Translations under genes and position numbers: made by a program | Origin: Cannabis sativa | Taxonomy: Eukaryota > Streptophyta > Magnoliopsida > Rosales > Cannabaceae | Assembly (NCBI RefSeq): GCF_029168945.1 | Contig: NC_083604.1 | Span: 40,419,686 to 40,483,685, forward strand | Direction: 5' to 3' | Length of the DNA stretch: 64,000 nucleotides | In this document: positions 33,587 through 44,833 of the stretch, in pieces | Layout of the letters: every line of letters starts with the position of its first letter | Numbering within the stretch: the first letter of the stretch is position 1 | The notes under the pieces: model-generated | The model's input: the letters and a program-made list of their open reading frames with translations, nothing else | What the model was told of the DNA's origin: nothing | The model's database searches: none

Positions 33587-36172
33587 TCAAAAAGCAGCAG
33601 GAATCCCACCCTTTCTGGGATCACTCACTGCCACAAGCTTTCCAAGATCTTGAGCTATGAGCTGGCAGATAGTCCCACCACCAAGGCCTTGTAAGACATG
33701 ACCCTTCTTCTTAAGGGCTTCTCTTATATTTGCAGGAACTTCAAAGTGGTCTCCAATCACAGTTGTCCAATTCTCATAGCTAACAACATTGGGTATCAGC
33801 TGCTCAAACATAAATAATCGTATTTCATCAATGCATGGTAATGGGGTTGAAAGTCCAATGGATTAGTATACATAACAACTAATCAATACAAGTTTTAATG
33901 AAAACCTGATGATAGATCCTTGGAGCCATGACAGAGGACAGAGGGTTCATTCTCTTGACAAAATGATTCAAAAGAACCTCACCAACTGCTGCAAATATAA
34001 AGGCTCCACCACTGGCACCTAATGCTGCTTTAAGTTTATTATCCTGTCAAAACAAATAAAAAGTGTATAATCTTGCTTTGTGTGTTTGATCACAACTCTC
34101 TCAAGTGTGCTGATTTTGAAAGGTGCAATTTCTTGATCATTTCTTTAGTTAATGTTTTGTAATTCTGTTTCAATTCATTCTTGATCATTGCCTTTATTTG
34201 GTTTCTACTACTACATTTCTTGTTTGTTTATGATTCTTGATAAGTGTTAAGTCACCACATATTTTTCTTTCATGTAAAATTTTCTCAATGAACTACTAAA
34301 TAACCAAAAGCTATTCATCATTCTGCTAACTAATAATGAAGCATTCTTAATGGGATCTGTCCCAAATTTTTAGAGACATACCTTTACAATTATAGTAGGT
34401 GACATGGATGACAAGGGTCTTTTTCCTGGCCTGATAAAATTAGCCGGAGCGGGTGGTCGGACACCTTTAGTGACATTTGTTGGGATGGAGAAATCATCCA
34501 TTTCATTGTTTAAGATTATTCCTGTACTTGGTGATAGTATTTTTGAGCCAAAATATGCATTCACTGTGGTAGTCATTGAGATTGCATTTCTTTGATAATC
34601 AATGATAGATAGATGACTGGTACCATGATCATGGATCTGATTCCACCTGTTGGACAACAAAACATTCCCAATCCAATGAAAAAGTAACCTTACAAATCCC
34701 AACTAAAGCTTACAATTCAGCATAAGATTAGCAAATGAAACCAACTTACTTGCCACCATAATGGTTAGGATTAAAAGTTCTGTTGTCATTTATGTCTTTC
34801 CTTAGTTTTGCAGCAAACTTAGGAGAAAGCATATCAGATATAACACTAGACACATTAACAAAGTCTGGATCACCCATGTTCATTCTCACAGCAAATGTAT
34901 GTTTTAGAGCTTCAATTTCTCTATGGACCCCAAGAGAGCCAGAGATTCCAGAAGGAAATCCATATTGGGAAAGAATGTTCAGCATCTGTTAAGGGCAAAG
35001 ACACTGTTGTAATTTATTACAAGAAAAATTTCTATCTGTAAACAAGAGAAAATTAAATGAAATGAAACAATAACATAACATAACATAACATAAACAGAGA
35101 AGAGAGAGAAGATCTTTACTAGTATCATTGGAGGACCCCCAGAAGGAGGAGGCATGGCAAGTAATTTGGTCCCCATAACATCAACAGAAATTGGCCTTTT
35201 CACCTTAACTTGATAACTTTGCAAGTCTTTCATTTTCACTATCCCTCCAGCCTTTTGAATATCTCTAACTAGATTTAATCCTATTGATCCATTATAAAAG
35301 GCCTCTATGCCAAAATCTGCAATCTTTCTTAGTGTTTGAGCTAGTTTCTTATTACGGCAAATATCACCTGCCTTCAAGAGATTACCATTTGATGTAAAAA
35401 CACTCTGAAGTCCTTTATCTTCAAAGATATCTGATTTTGATGCAATCAACTGCATTTCAAGATACAATGACACCTTGAATCCCAATCGAGCAAGGCGCTC
35501 AGCTGGCCTTACGAGCCTCGCCCATGGAAGCTTCCCATATTGTTTCCACGCCTTATAAAGCCCTGCAAGCTCTCCTGGAACTGCTATGGAGAGACCACCT
35601 TTAGCTTTAAGAGTTTCATTGCCAGCATACATGTCCTGTCAAAAACAAAGGTCTTCATTATGATTATCAACTTACAATCCTAACGATCTATTAATTGTAC
35701 AAAAGAGAGAAATTGAAGGAGTGACCTCAGAAGCAAGCATGGGAGCAGTTTCTCTCATATCATACACTTGTGCCTTTCCAGTGGCTAGCCTTAAATTCAT
35801 GAAAGCTCCTCCACCAATGCCACTTGAAGCCGGACTCACCACCCCCAAACACAGAGCAGCAGCCACCGCAGCATCCACAACATGGCCTCCCTCGCGTAGA
35901 ACTTGAGTTCCAATTCGGGAACATCGGCCATGATCAGTGGCAACAGCTCCATGATGTGCAACAATTACCTCTCGTCTGTGTTTGTGTTTGGTCGAACTAT
36001 TATCAATACTCGTTGCATTAAGGCTCGTACTACTTAGAAGAAGAATAAGTATGAGTGGGAGCAAAAGTTGTAGTGTAAAAGTATGCCAATGAGATGTATG
36101 AGCTGCATTTGAAGATGATAATAAACAACATGTTAACTCAAGAAGAAGGAGAACAAACAAACCATCAAGCAA
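33587..36172 (-). CDS. GGT1: Gamma-glutamyltransferase / glutathione hydrolase, GGT1-type
   Basis: Six exons: 36172-35726, 35635-35120, 34985-34750, 34646-34382, 34043-33906 and 33799-33587, joining in frame to 604 residues, a normal GGT length. The enzyme removes the gamma-glutamyl group from glutathione and its conjugates; plant GGT1/2 act in the apoplast. Residues about 34-48 (LQLLLPLILILLLSS) form a signal-anchor/signal peptide. GAVATDHGRCS and SPASSGIGGGAFM mark the substrate-site start of the large subunit. The nucleophile is Thr409 in HDHGTSHLSII, the self-cleavage point that makes the small subunit. PLSSMSP binds the gamma-glutamyl group. ATG 36172 is the only upstream Met before the hydrophobic segment. 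Symbol by resemblance and synteny; a GGT2-like identity is possible. Confidence 0.93.
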
Positions 36173-38159
36173 AGAAGAAAAAACTTATAGATAACTTACA
36201 CACTACCATCATTAAGCTCTAGAAGAGAATTCTTATGAAGAAAAAGAAAAATTGATTATAACTATAAAATGAGCAAAGGGAAGTTTTAAAATTATGGTTA
36301 GAAGAAATATGTGGATATGAGTTGATTTTATGAATTGTTGAAGACTCAAAGCTAAAAGGAAAAGAAGTTTTATTTTAAAAAAAACTTGCATATGGAAGAA
36401 TGATGATTTGACAAATTAAGAATACTTGTAGAGTTTTAATCACATAGCTACTAAAGAACACTAAATGTCATGTGTTTTATGGTGTACTAAATTATATAAA
36501 AACTTATTGTCCCATACATGGATGGATCACATACATTATAGATGCTTATTAAATATTTGATTTTGATTAATTAATATGTTATGTTAAAAAAGTCAAAAAC
36601 CATTAGCACTTTTGAACCATTAAAGTATTGCTTTCTTGATTAGAAAAGGAAATAAAGTTTAAGCTCTCTATTATTTTTCTGAAAGTAAAGGAATCATAAA
36701 GAAATTAGCAACCGTGGGCGAATGATTAGTGTATGTTATTGTCGATATTAATATACACCACTCTTTCTTTCTTTCTTTCTTTCCTTTTCACTCTTATCCT
36801 TTCCTAAATAAATTTCTCATAATTTTTCAAAATTAATTATAGGTTGTTGTCAACATTTTGGTCTTTTATGATACACATTTTTTCCATTCTGATATAGATA
36901 TACATATCAATAGGATTATACATGCACCTTCCCTAAATAATTTCTCATAAATTTTCAAACTTTCTTTTAACACTATACATCTGTAAGTTGAATTTTGGTG
37001 AGAAAATAAAAATGTAAGAAAAATATAAGAGAAAAAAGTATGAAAAAATAAATAAATAAATAAATAAATAAACCAATTTCTCATAATTATGGAAAACATA
37101 AGATTCAACCAAAATTTTTATGTTGAACATGAAAAATTGGTTGATTTTGATTTTTTTTTTTTTTTTGTATTTTCTACAATTTTTTTTCTTGAGAAATTTG
37201 CATGGAGTAATGCAAATTTTATTTTATTTATAAAATTGTACTTTGCTATTTTATTATTCTAAATACCATTAGTTTGAATGATATAATACTCTTATTTTGC
37301 ATACCGTTTTTATGACACTTTTCTTTCATTTTATTTTTTGTTTTTTTTTCCTTTCATTAAATAGCAACATAGGGATTAAATTCTCTCACAACATTTTTTT
37401 TTTTTTGTCTTTTTATATATAATATTAAAAGCTCTTTTTTTAATAAATGTGACATATTATAGTCTTTTTTTTTATTTTTTTTAAATTTAAAAAAAGAATT
37501 AATCACGTCATTTATTATTTATACTCAAAAATTATACTGTTGTAATTTATTTTTTGTGGTGATCATTTTAACATGTGGAAAGCATATGTATTTTTACCGC
37601 TACAAAAAAAAAATTACCAAAATTAAAAGTAACACTAAGGTATCTTAAACAACAAAATTATTATATTTAGCTAACATAATTTAACTTAAAAATCTAAAAA
37701 AATAAAATTGTAATTTTGAAGTTAAAAATTAATATTTTATTGTCTCTGAAAAAAGACGATTAAAAGTAATTTGTTTGTTTCTTTTTTATATTTTGTAACA
37801 AAAAATAATAAAATCTTAAATTAATGAACTTTATCATATCAAGTAACATTATGAATTACTATAAATTTTTTTTGTTATATTGTATTTAAAAGTACGATAT
37901 AGTATACTAATAACAAATTTATTTAATAAAAAAATTGATATGCTAATGTGAAAACTTATAAAATTACCAAATAGTATCTTAAACATAATAGAATTAATTA
38001 AATTATAAAAATTATTATATATATTTTTTAAAGTTGACTGATCAAAGATTTAAAATAAGCAATCAAATGTATATGATAAAAAAATTACCTTAAAATAATT
38101 TTTTTAATAAAAATTAATTAATTGATATATTAATTACATCAAAAGTAACTAAAAACTTG

Positions 38160-38203
<44 letters not shown>

Positions 38204-38229
38204 GCAAAACAGTAAAATTTCGAGAAGCG
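36173..38229. other. GGT upstream region and AT-rich intergenic DNA
   Basis: The GGT promoter/5' UTR should lie in 36173-36700. The rest is A/T-rich, with simple repeats (CTTT)n at 36766-36785, (AAAT)n at about 37049-37073 and a 36-base A run at about 38165-38200. I see no gene. Confidence 0.55.
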
Positions 38230-38239
38230 TAGGATAAGG

Positions 38240-38527
38240 TGTTAAATGTTGTTGTTTTGGCAACTTTATACTTTGTTTGGATTAATCAAAATTGCTGTAA
38301 ATATGAGATGAAATGTAATTCTGCAGCTTATGTTAGTAGAGAGATTAGATTAGTTGTTAAGCTTAGATACTAAGCTGTAGCAGCGGGGAAAAAAAGAAAT
38401 TTAATAGCTATATAATTAATGTAATCAATAATTGGTAGTGTTGGCTGGTTGTTCTATTGTTGTTTGAGTTTGTTATGTATCCTTGTTTGTTTTGAATAAA
38501 GATCCTTTTCTTGTTCAAAAAAAAAAT
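38240..38527 (+). mobile_element. LINE 3' end fragment
   Basis: TTGGCAACTTTATACTTTG encodes ATLYFVWINQNCCKYEM, a decayed form of the LINE ORF2 C-terminal block seen at 1808. A 3' UTR rich in TTGTTTG and an A tail at 38517-38526 follow, as in a LINE tail. Confidence 0.5.
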
Positions 38528-38821
38528 TCTAAAAGCAAGATTTTTCAAGTTTTTTTTTATTTTCGGTAATTATTTTAGATTTCAGTATTTGTGCTGACGT
38601 GGCACATCAGTATTTGTGCAAATAATTTTGTTGTATGTATTTTTATAAATAAAATTAATTTTAAGTATAATATTGGAAAAACTCTTTTTTTCTTCCGACC
38701 AAAATTCAACTTCCAAAAATAGCCAACACATATGTAAATTCTAGGGGCTATGGTACACTGATAATCGGATAATACAAAACTCTTCCGTTGTATACTTGAT
38801 TTAGTACCATAAAACTAACAA

Positions 38822-38840
38822 TTGGTATTAGAGCAGTTCC
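38822..38840 (+). promoter_or_regulatory. Primer-binding-site-like motif of a decayed LTR element
   Basis: AACAATTGGTATTAGAGCAG holds a one-mismatch version of the initiator-Met PBS TGGTATCAGAGC, preceded by ACA as at an LTR end. No paired LTR is evident. Confidence 0.45.
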
Positions 38841-39159
38841 ATGAATGTGTATACATTAAATGTTGTGTGGGTTTTATACATTTATATATATGTAATATGT
38901 ATGTGAATGGATGGTATTTTATTGTGAATCTATGAGAGGTGAAAAATCATTAATTATATAGTATAATTGGGTGTAGGTTTTATTGCTATTATTTTTTAGA
39001 AAATAATGTAAGCCAATTAGGGCATAGGAATTTTTATGTAATTTATTTTTTAAATTAAATTTTACGTAAAAATTATTAGTTGTAATGTTCATTGCATGTG
39101 AGCTTAGTTTCTAATCTTAAAATCTGGCTATGCATATCGAAAACATCACATGCATGTGA

Positions 39160-39500
39160 GCTCGGGTTCGTGGAGGAACCCCGACCATGCAAAAAAGCAT
39201 TGGGTATCGTGCCCATGCTTCGCTAGGGAGGAGTCAACCTAGGGTTGATGTATGCATGGGTTAACATGCATGCAAAGGGACGTGAGTCCCGAGAGGGGCC
39301 AAGGTGGTTCGACCACTGCCCCATGCACGACGGTGCACCACTGTCCGTTCATGGCAGGACATACAACGTCCACTTGACCCGTTCGGGTCTATTCAATTCT
39401 TGACCCCTGGTTGCTCCTCTCGTGCGTTTCCTCTTCCTCGTGGCCACCATGGCCACCGCCGACCAGGTGGCTGATGGTGGTGGTCGACCCTATCCTTTGT
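39160..39500. repeat. GC-rich island: ten short hairpins in a row
   Basis: In AT-rich surroundings this 340-base stretch is GC-rich and almost wholly made of short perfect inverted repeats with small loops: 39163-39182, 39197-39218, 39234-39248, 39253-39270, 39277-39290, 39295-39322 (two-storey), 39324-39337, 39342-39361, 39376-39389 and 39440-39456. No ORF or known RNA is recognised. It lies about 320 bases after a PBS-like motif, so it may be the leader of a non-coding LTR element. Confidence 0.8.
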
Positions 39501-39510
39501 GATACCCAAC

Positions 39511-39884
39511 TATATATGTGTACATATATGTATGTATATATGTATATAATATATAGTGTATATATAGTATATACACTATAAATTATCTATTAATTATTTA
39601 ATGTAAATAATTAATTTATTTTGAGATATTAAATAAATATTATGGTTATTATTTGAATTTTAAATCTAAATAATAATTATGCTAATTATTAATTAATAAA
39701 TGTTAAAATAATTTTATTATTTTTAATAATTAAATCAAAATAAAAGAGTTTTGTGAGATATTAATTTTTTTAAAATTCATATTTGAATTAAGTAAATATA
39801 ATTAATTTTAGGAATATTTAAAAGAGTTATGTACTATAAGGGAGCAAGTTTTAGACAATTTTTTCATCTTCTTTTTCCTGTTTA
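39511..39884. other. AT-rich intergenic DNA
   Basis: TATATG strings and A/T-rich sequence. No gene or repeat border is seen. Confidence 0.5.
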
Positions 39885-41510
39885 ATATGAAATTTTATAT
39901 GAAAAATATACATTGATACTTTATTTATAAAAATACTTTCATAAGATGTGTTTAATAATTTTGTCTTTAATGAGTTTTTATTTACTAAAATATCACTTAC
40001 ACATATTTATTCATGTCAGCCCAAACCACATTTCAGTCATTTCCCTTTTGAAACCCACGTTCAAAACTCACGAAAATCACCTCCTAGCCATAACCTTCGC
40101 CATCTTCGTCTTCTAACTGCCTCATTTATTAGTTTTTTTATATATCTTTCATTTCGTATATATAATGACTATTACTTGTGGCTCTGCTTCTCCATCTCCA
40201 TTGCTAAAAAAAGCTTCAAAAATAGGTCATAAATCAGTTGCTAACAAGGCTAAAAGGAAACGCCCAGTCATCGACGATGATGACTCCGATTTCGCTACCC
40301 TCGTGGCTAAAGGTGGTCGTCGTCCAGTGAAGAAGAAGTCAAAGGTGTCTTTGCCTAAAAAAATTTCAACTTCGACGACGAGAAGGGAAGAAGAAGTCAA
40401 CTTTAAGACAGCTGTGATAAAGCTGTAATGCAACTGTTATATCTGTTGCGAGCCAACTATACAACAGTTATATCTGTTTCGAGCCAACTAACATAAAACT
40501 ACAAAACAACTAATAATTCCACATATTTAATACAAATAATATTACATCAATCGTGTTTTATCTATCCAGGTCTCGTATTTGATAATTCTGAGCCCTGATT
40601 TTATAATTCTATAATATTATAGTAGCAAAACTACTATTCAACTAACGTGTAACTTAATTGCAACTACAAATGTTAAATGTGAATATGTATCTATAAGAAA
40701 CTATTTATGTACTTTTTTGTCATTGATCGATAATAGTAATATGTGGAGAAACAACTATTAAACCTCTGTAAACTAACTTTATATCAACTAATTTAATATA
40801 TTAATAAAATTAAATATGTTAAAAAAGTTTCTTATAAGAGCTTTGTATTATATTGACGATATGAAACACTTGCAAATATGATAAAATTCATTGTATCGTT
40901 ATCAATTTATAATAATTGATATGTCAAGTTTCAGAGAGTTAGAAAAATATTTATGCAACTATAATGCAAATGTTATGAAATATTAAAAATCATAACAGTG
41001 TTTCTACGTACATAACTTTATTTACATGTCTATTCGTGATTTTATATGAACAAATTCACCATTAAAAATCTAGAAAACAACAAAAATATACCGAGATAAA
41101 CATTTAACTACAGTATTGATGTAATTTTTTTTATTATACTTGAGTTGGATTGTTTGAGAACTCCAATTCAACTTTTTGAGATCTACATTTCATGGATCTA
41201 AATATTGAAGTCAAGATATTAGTTTTATGCGAATTAAACTGAATTTCTAGTTGAAATTTAGTTTTGTAGTAGTTTCTCTGTACTTTTTTTTTTTCATGAA
41301 TTCGAAACAACCCATGTTTTGATTGATTTTAGTTGCCTTCTCAAGTAAAGTCGTCGAAATTAATGGTAGTTCTCTTTCTAATTAGGTTTCATTTCGGTTT
41401 TATTAGATTGTTGGGTTGGTCGATTGAAGGTTGCGTGTGTGAGGTTGTTTGTTTCGTTTCGTGAGGCTGAAGTAGTAAAAAAAAGTGGTATTTTAGTAAT
41501 ATTTAATTTA
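39885..41510 (+). mobile_element. Non-autonomous DNA transposon family X, long copy
   Basis: The left part (39885-40020) and the right part (about 41130-41470) both match, in reverse orientation, the element at 56040-56935. Shared strings include TACTTTATTTAT and ATACTTTCATAA on the left and CATGTTTTGATTGATT and TTCTCAAGTAAAGTCG on the right. The middle carries a small ORF (40165-40428). Termini are not sharp; a Mutator-like element carrying a host-like or Ulp1-associated gene remnant is my best guess. Confidence 0.6.
40165..40428 (+). CDS. Small basic nuclear-type protein in element X (hypothetical)
   Basis: 87 codons from ATG 40165. Rich in Lys/Arg/Ser with two basic clusters (KAKRKRP and RRPVKKKSK) that could be nuclear localisation signals, around an acidic DDDDSDF patch. 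An AT-rich leader and no clear splice sites surround it. It resembles the disordered N-terminus of transposon-borne proteins but I do not recognise a family; it may be a remnant. Confidence 0.35.
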   Translation: MTITCGSASPSPLLKKASKIGHKSVANKAKRKRPVIDDDDSDFATLVAKGGRRPVKKKSKVSLPKKISTSTTRREEEVNFKTAVIKL

Positions 41511-41585
41511 TGGGTTGTATTAATATTCATAGAGCCGACCTTAAATACTTTTGTAATTTAATTACTTTTTTAAGAAACTCTTTAC

Positions 41586-42901
41586 AAGTGAGAGCATCAC
41601 TTTTGCTCTCACTTATAAGAGTACTTTTTTTGTATTTTAATTGGTTAAATAATGAAGGTGCATACAATTAAAATGAGTAAGTGCACATATAAATATATAT
41701 ACTATTAGTTGTATTAGAATTTTTAAAATTAATTTTTTTTAATCAAAATTATGGAAATCTTTTAAAAGTGTGTTTAGTAACTGAAATTTATTTTTTATTT
41801 TTTAATTTAAAATCAAAATTAGAAACATAAATTTGATGCTTTTAAAATTTTTAAAATTAAATTTTTTCTCTCCCTTACTTTATTTTATTTTTATTTTATT
41901 TTGTTTTACTTTCATTTTTATTTTTAGTTTTTAAGTGGATTTTACACTTAATTTGGTGCTTTAGGTATTTTTAGAACATAATTTGGAATTTTGAATGTGA
42001 TTTGGAGGTTTGAAGTTTTTGCTAGATTTTTGATTATATTTTGCTACAGCAAAATATGAACAAAAAGCTTTTGTCGTTGATTTGGACAAGTTCGCATGTT
42101 GTAGCAATTCTCTAGCAAAATTTTAGCATAAGTAGTACAAGTTAAATGAGCAATCAACAATATTTTTGCTGGATTTTTGCAAAAATTTTACAACAACAGG
42201 CGTAAGTTAGAATTCTTTACGAGATGTGAAGGAATTTTTGGAAAAAAAAAAAAACAAACAAAACCAAAACATAATTTCTTAAATAATATTCTAACCAAAA
42301 TAATCTCAAATACTTTGAATTTCTTTTTCTCAGAAAACTCTATTTTCTCATCTTCTTCCTTTTCCGTCCTAACCACCATAGCTACCTTGTCTCTACCTTC
42401 CCCTTGCCTTAACCACGACCACCCTGACCACCATCTACCCTTCTCCACCTCCATTCGCCAGAAACTCCATTATCAGACCCCAATCACATTTCTCTTCTCT
42501 TTTTTCTCCACTATCACCAAACCCAGAATTTGACCTAAGCCTAAAAAACCCTCCGCCCACCTTCACTCTCATCTCATCATCATCCTCAATTTCTCTTCAC
42601 CTAAACCATAGCCTCATCACCATTTTCGCATGAACTCAGTTGTACCAGTTCCAACCTGCCTCGTTCTTCATCATCTCATTAAAGTTAGCAAAAAATAATG
42701 ATAATATCATATATCATTTTAGTGAAAGAAAAAAAATTAGATCATAGCTAAAAAATAGGGGAGTTAAAAATAAATAAATAATAATTCTATATTGCTACCT
42801 CATGATAACGAATAAACTACAACAAACTATTATCATTAGAATAAAAATCAAAGGTTTAAAAAATGTCCTTACAGGTGAGAGCAAAAGTGATGCTCTCACC
42901 T
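41586..42901. mobile_element. DNA transposon with self-palindromic terminal repeats (1316 bp)
   Basis: The left end AAGTGAGAGCATCACTTTTG continues to GCTCTCACTT. The right end, read on the minus strand, is AGGTGAGAGCATCACTTTTG continuing to GCTCTCACCT, a near-identical terminal inverted repeat of about 34 bases. Each end is also a hairpin by itself (GTGAGAGCA against TGCTCTCAC). The inside is AT-rich with a C-rich patch at 42390-42660 and no transposase. No clear target duplication. Confidence 0.7.
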
Positions 42902-42978
42902 AAGAAAAATCATACTTTTTTATATATACAAACCTCTTTTAATATACAAGATTTTTTGTTCTCAAAAAAAAAAAAATA

Positions 42979-43399
42979 TAGGAAAAATCTACAATACACC
43001 CTCTTAAAAATGGGTGTATTGATGCACTCTTATCTATTTCGATATCTAAAAAATTATTTAGTCTAATTTTTTTTATGGTCGTATACATTATAGTTATTTC
43101 AGACATCTGACAAAATTTTGAGAAATTCATAAAAATTTAATATGTCGTAAACAGTGTTCAAAGAGTTTGTTACGCGCGTGACTTTTTTATTTTATACGCG
43201 TGTGAAATAGACGGTTTAAACATTGATTTCTATATTGTAAATTATTCCAAATTTCTCAAAATTTTACAGGATGTCTTAAATAACTATAACGTACACGACT
43301 GTGAAAAAATTTAGACTAAAAAATTCTTGTAGATACCGAAACAATCAAAAGTTGTATCAGTACACTCATTTTGATTCATTTTGATGGAGAAGCACCTAA
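42979..43399. mobile_element. Foldback MITE, copy 1
   Basis: About 420 bases whose left and right halves are inverted copies: TCTACAATACACCCTCTTAA on the left, and TTTAGACTAAAAAATTC with AGATACCGAAAC on the right answering TTTCGATATC and TTTAGTCTAA. A second copy lies at 60441-60864. Contains TACGCGCGTGAC and TACGCGTGTGAAATAG at the centre. Confidence 0.82.
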
Positions 43400-43680
43400 A
43401 TATATATATATAGAGAGTGATTTTTGGTGTAGAATAAATTATTGTGGGAAATGATATTAAAAAAAATTATTTCAAAAAGGGAGAAAAAAAAAAAAAAATC
43501 CCTTCCAAGTCTGATTCTTTCTTTTAAATTTTCCCCCTTCCCTATCCCCAACTTTCTCAAATTTTGCTCTTATAAATTCTCCAAGTTAATTCAATTTTTG
43601 TGGCTTCATAACTCACTTTTTCGAAATAGAAAATTGTTTTCATAAAAGAAAATACGGCCTTAGCCATATCCTTTTCGAAA
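43400..43680. promoter_or_regulatory. Probable promoter region of the Borealin-like gene
   Basis: About 280 bases with A runs and a pyrimidine-rich stretch (TCCCTTCCAAG, CCCCCTTCCC) just before the inferred first exon. No clear TATA box or cell-cycle element is recognised. Confidence 0.4.
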
Positions 43681-43728
43681 CAATTTTCAGAAAACAAAAA
43701 TTCAGAAGAGAGAACTGTCTCTGTAACA

Positions 43729-43794
43729 ATGGAGCTCGACTTCTGCGATTCTCCTCTGCCTAAAATTCGATATTCTATCGAAGCTACACTTTAA
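43729..43794 (+). CDS. Upstream ORF (21 codons) in the Borealin-like 5' leader
   Basis: ATG 43729 to TAA 43792-43794 encodes MELDFCDSPLPKIRYSIEAT plus Leu. It sits in the inferred non-coding first exon, four bases before a CAG|GTATTC donor (43798/43799). The acceptor would be CTGTCGCAG at 44801, 32 bases before the main ATG. It could dampen translation; expression of this exon is inferred. Confidence 0.4.
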   Translation: MELDFCDSPLPKIRYSIEATL

Positions 43795-44833
43795 TCAGGT
43801 ATTCTCCTCTCATCCTCTTCCTCCGTCTTCTTTTGTGCCCTCAAGACTAGTATACAGTTGTTACACCTAGGTTTTTGTTTCCAACAAACATGCAGCGGCG
43901 AATCTATGGATTTCCCTTTTGATTTTCTTGTTTTGTTTTGATTAGGTTTTAAATTACAATGAGCATTGTGGGTTTGCGTCTTAATTTCTGAAGAGAAGAC
44001 AAGTTGATCTGGACTGCAAGGTTGGTTCACTCTATTTCATTACTTTTCAAATTTTAATTTTCAATGGCTTTTTTTGGTTTCACTTGGAGTGTTTAATTGC
44101 TGGGATTTGGTTGCCTATATTTGAATTTCTCTTCTTTGTTTGAGTATGAATTGTTTGAGTGTGTTGGATTGTTAGTTAGAGTTTAATTCTTTATCAGGCT
44201 TTAAAGATTTTGTATTTTTAATTGTATGTTTGTGATCTTTTATTTCGTTGATTCAAAGTTTTAGGACTAGCTAGATCTTGGATGAATGGTAATCCTCAAG
44301 AAAAACAGAGTACTAACCTAAGAAAATCTTGAAATTTTTCGTATTTATGCTTAAGTTGGATTAGAAAAAGATTAGGTAGCTAGTTTGGGCTCTAGCTTAG
44401 AAACTTATACTAGCGAAATGCCACGTTGACTTACTCATGAAGATTCCCATCCTTAGCACATTGCTCCTTTGCCATCTTGATATGAACAATGCTCTCCATA
44501 CATACCAATAGAAGAAAAATAGCACTGCCCACATATCCCTGCTTATTTCTCTTTGAAGTTCCTTCTCTCTCTTCAAAGCTTTTAATCTGGTTTTTTTTTT
44601 CCGGCAAGGTGAGTGTATTTTTAAAAGACTAGCGACAACCTCCATTTTCCCCTCTGTGTTCTAGTTTATCAGTCATGAGTTTCTCATGTTTATTCGAAAA
44701 TCAAGTAGTTTAAGTATCATTGACTAATCACATCTAAAATATGTCGTTAATTTAAACCATAAAATTGTTCTCACATTGTAACTTCAATTTGTCTGTCGCA
44801 GAATAATCGAGATTTCTGTAATTATTTGAATAT

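Noticed and set aside
36866..37130. Two overlapping minus-strand frames with Phe/Tyr/Ile-rich peptides
   Set aside because: Low-complexity A/T-rich translation including the (AAAT)n repeat.
38240..38527. Considered as a host gene end because of the GTTTGTTTTGAATAAA poly(A)-like signal
   Set aside because: The ATLYFVWINQN block and terminal A run fit a LINE tail better.
42177..42533. 118-codon plus-strand frame inside the palindromic-ended transposon
   Set aside because: C-rich low-complexity middle with Ser/Pro/His; no domain and no splice context.
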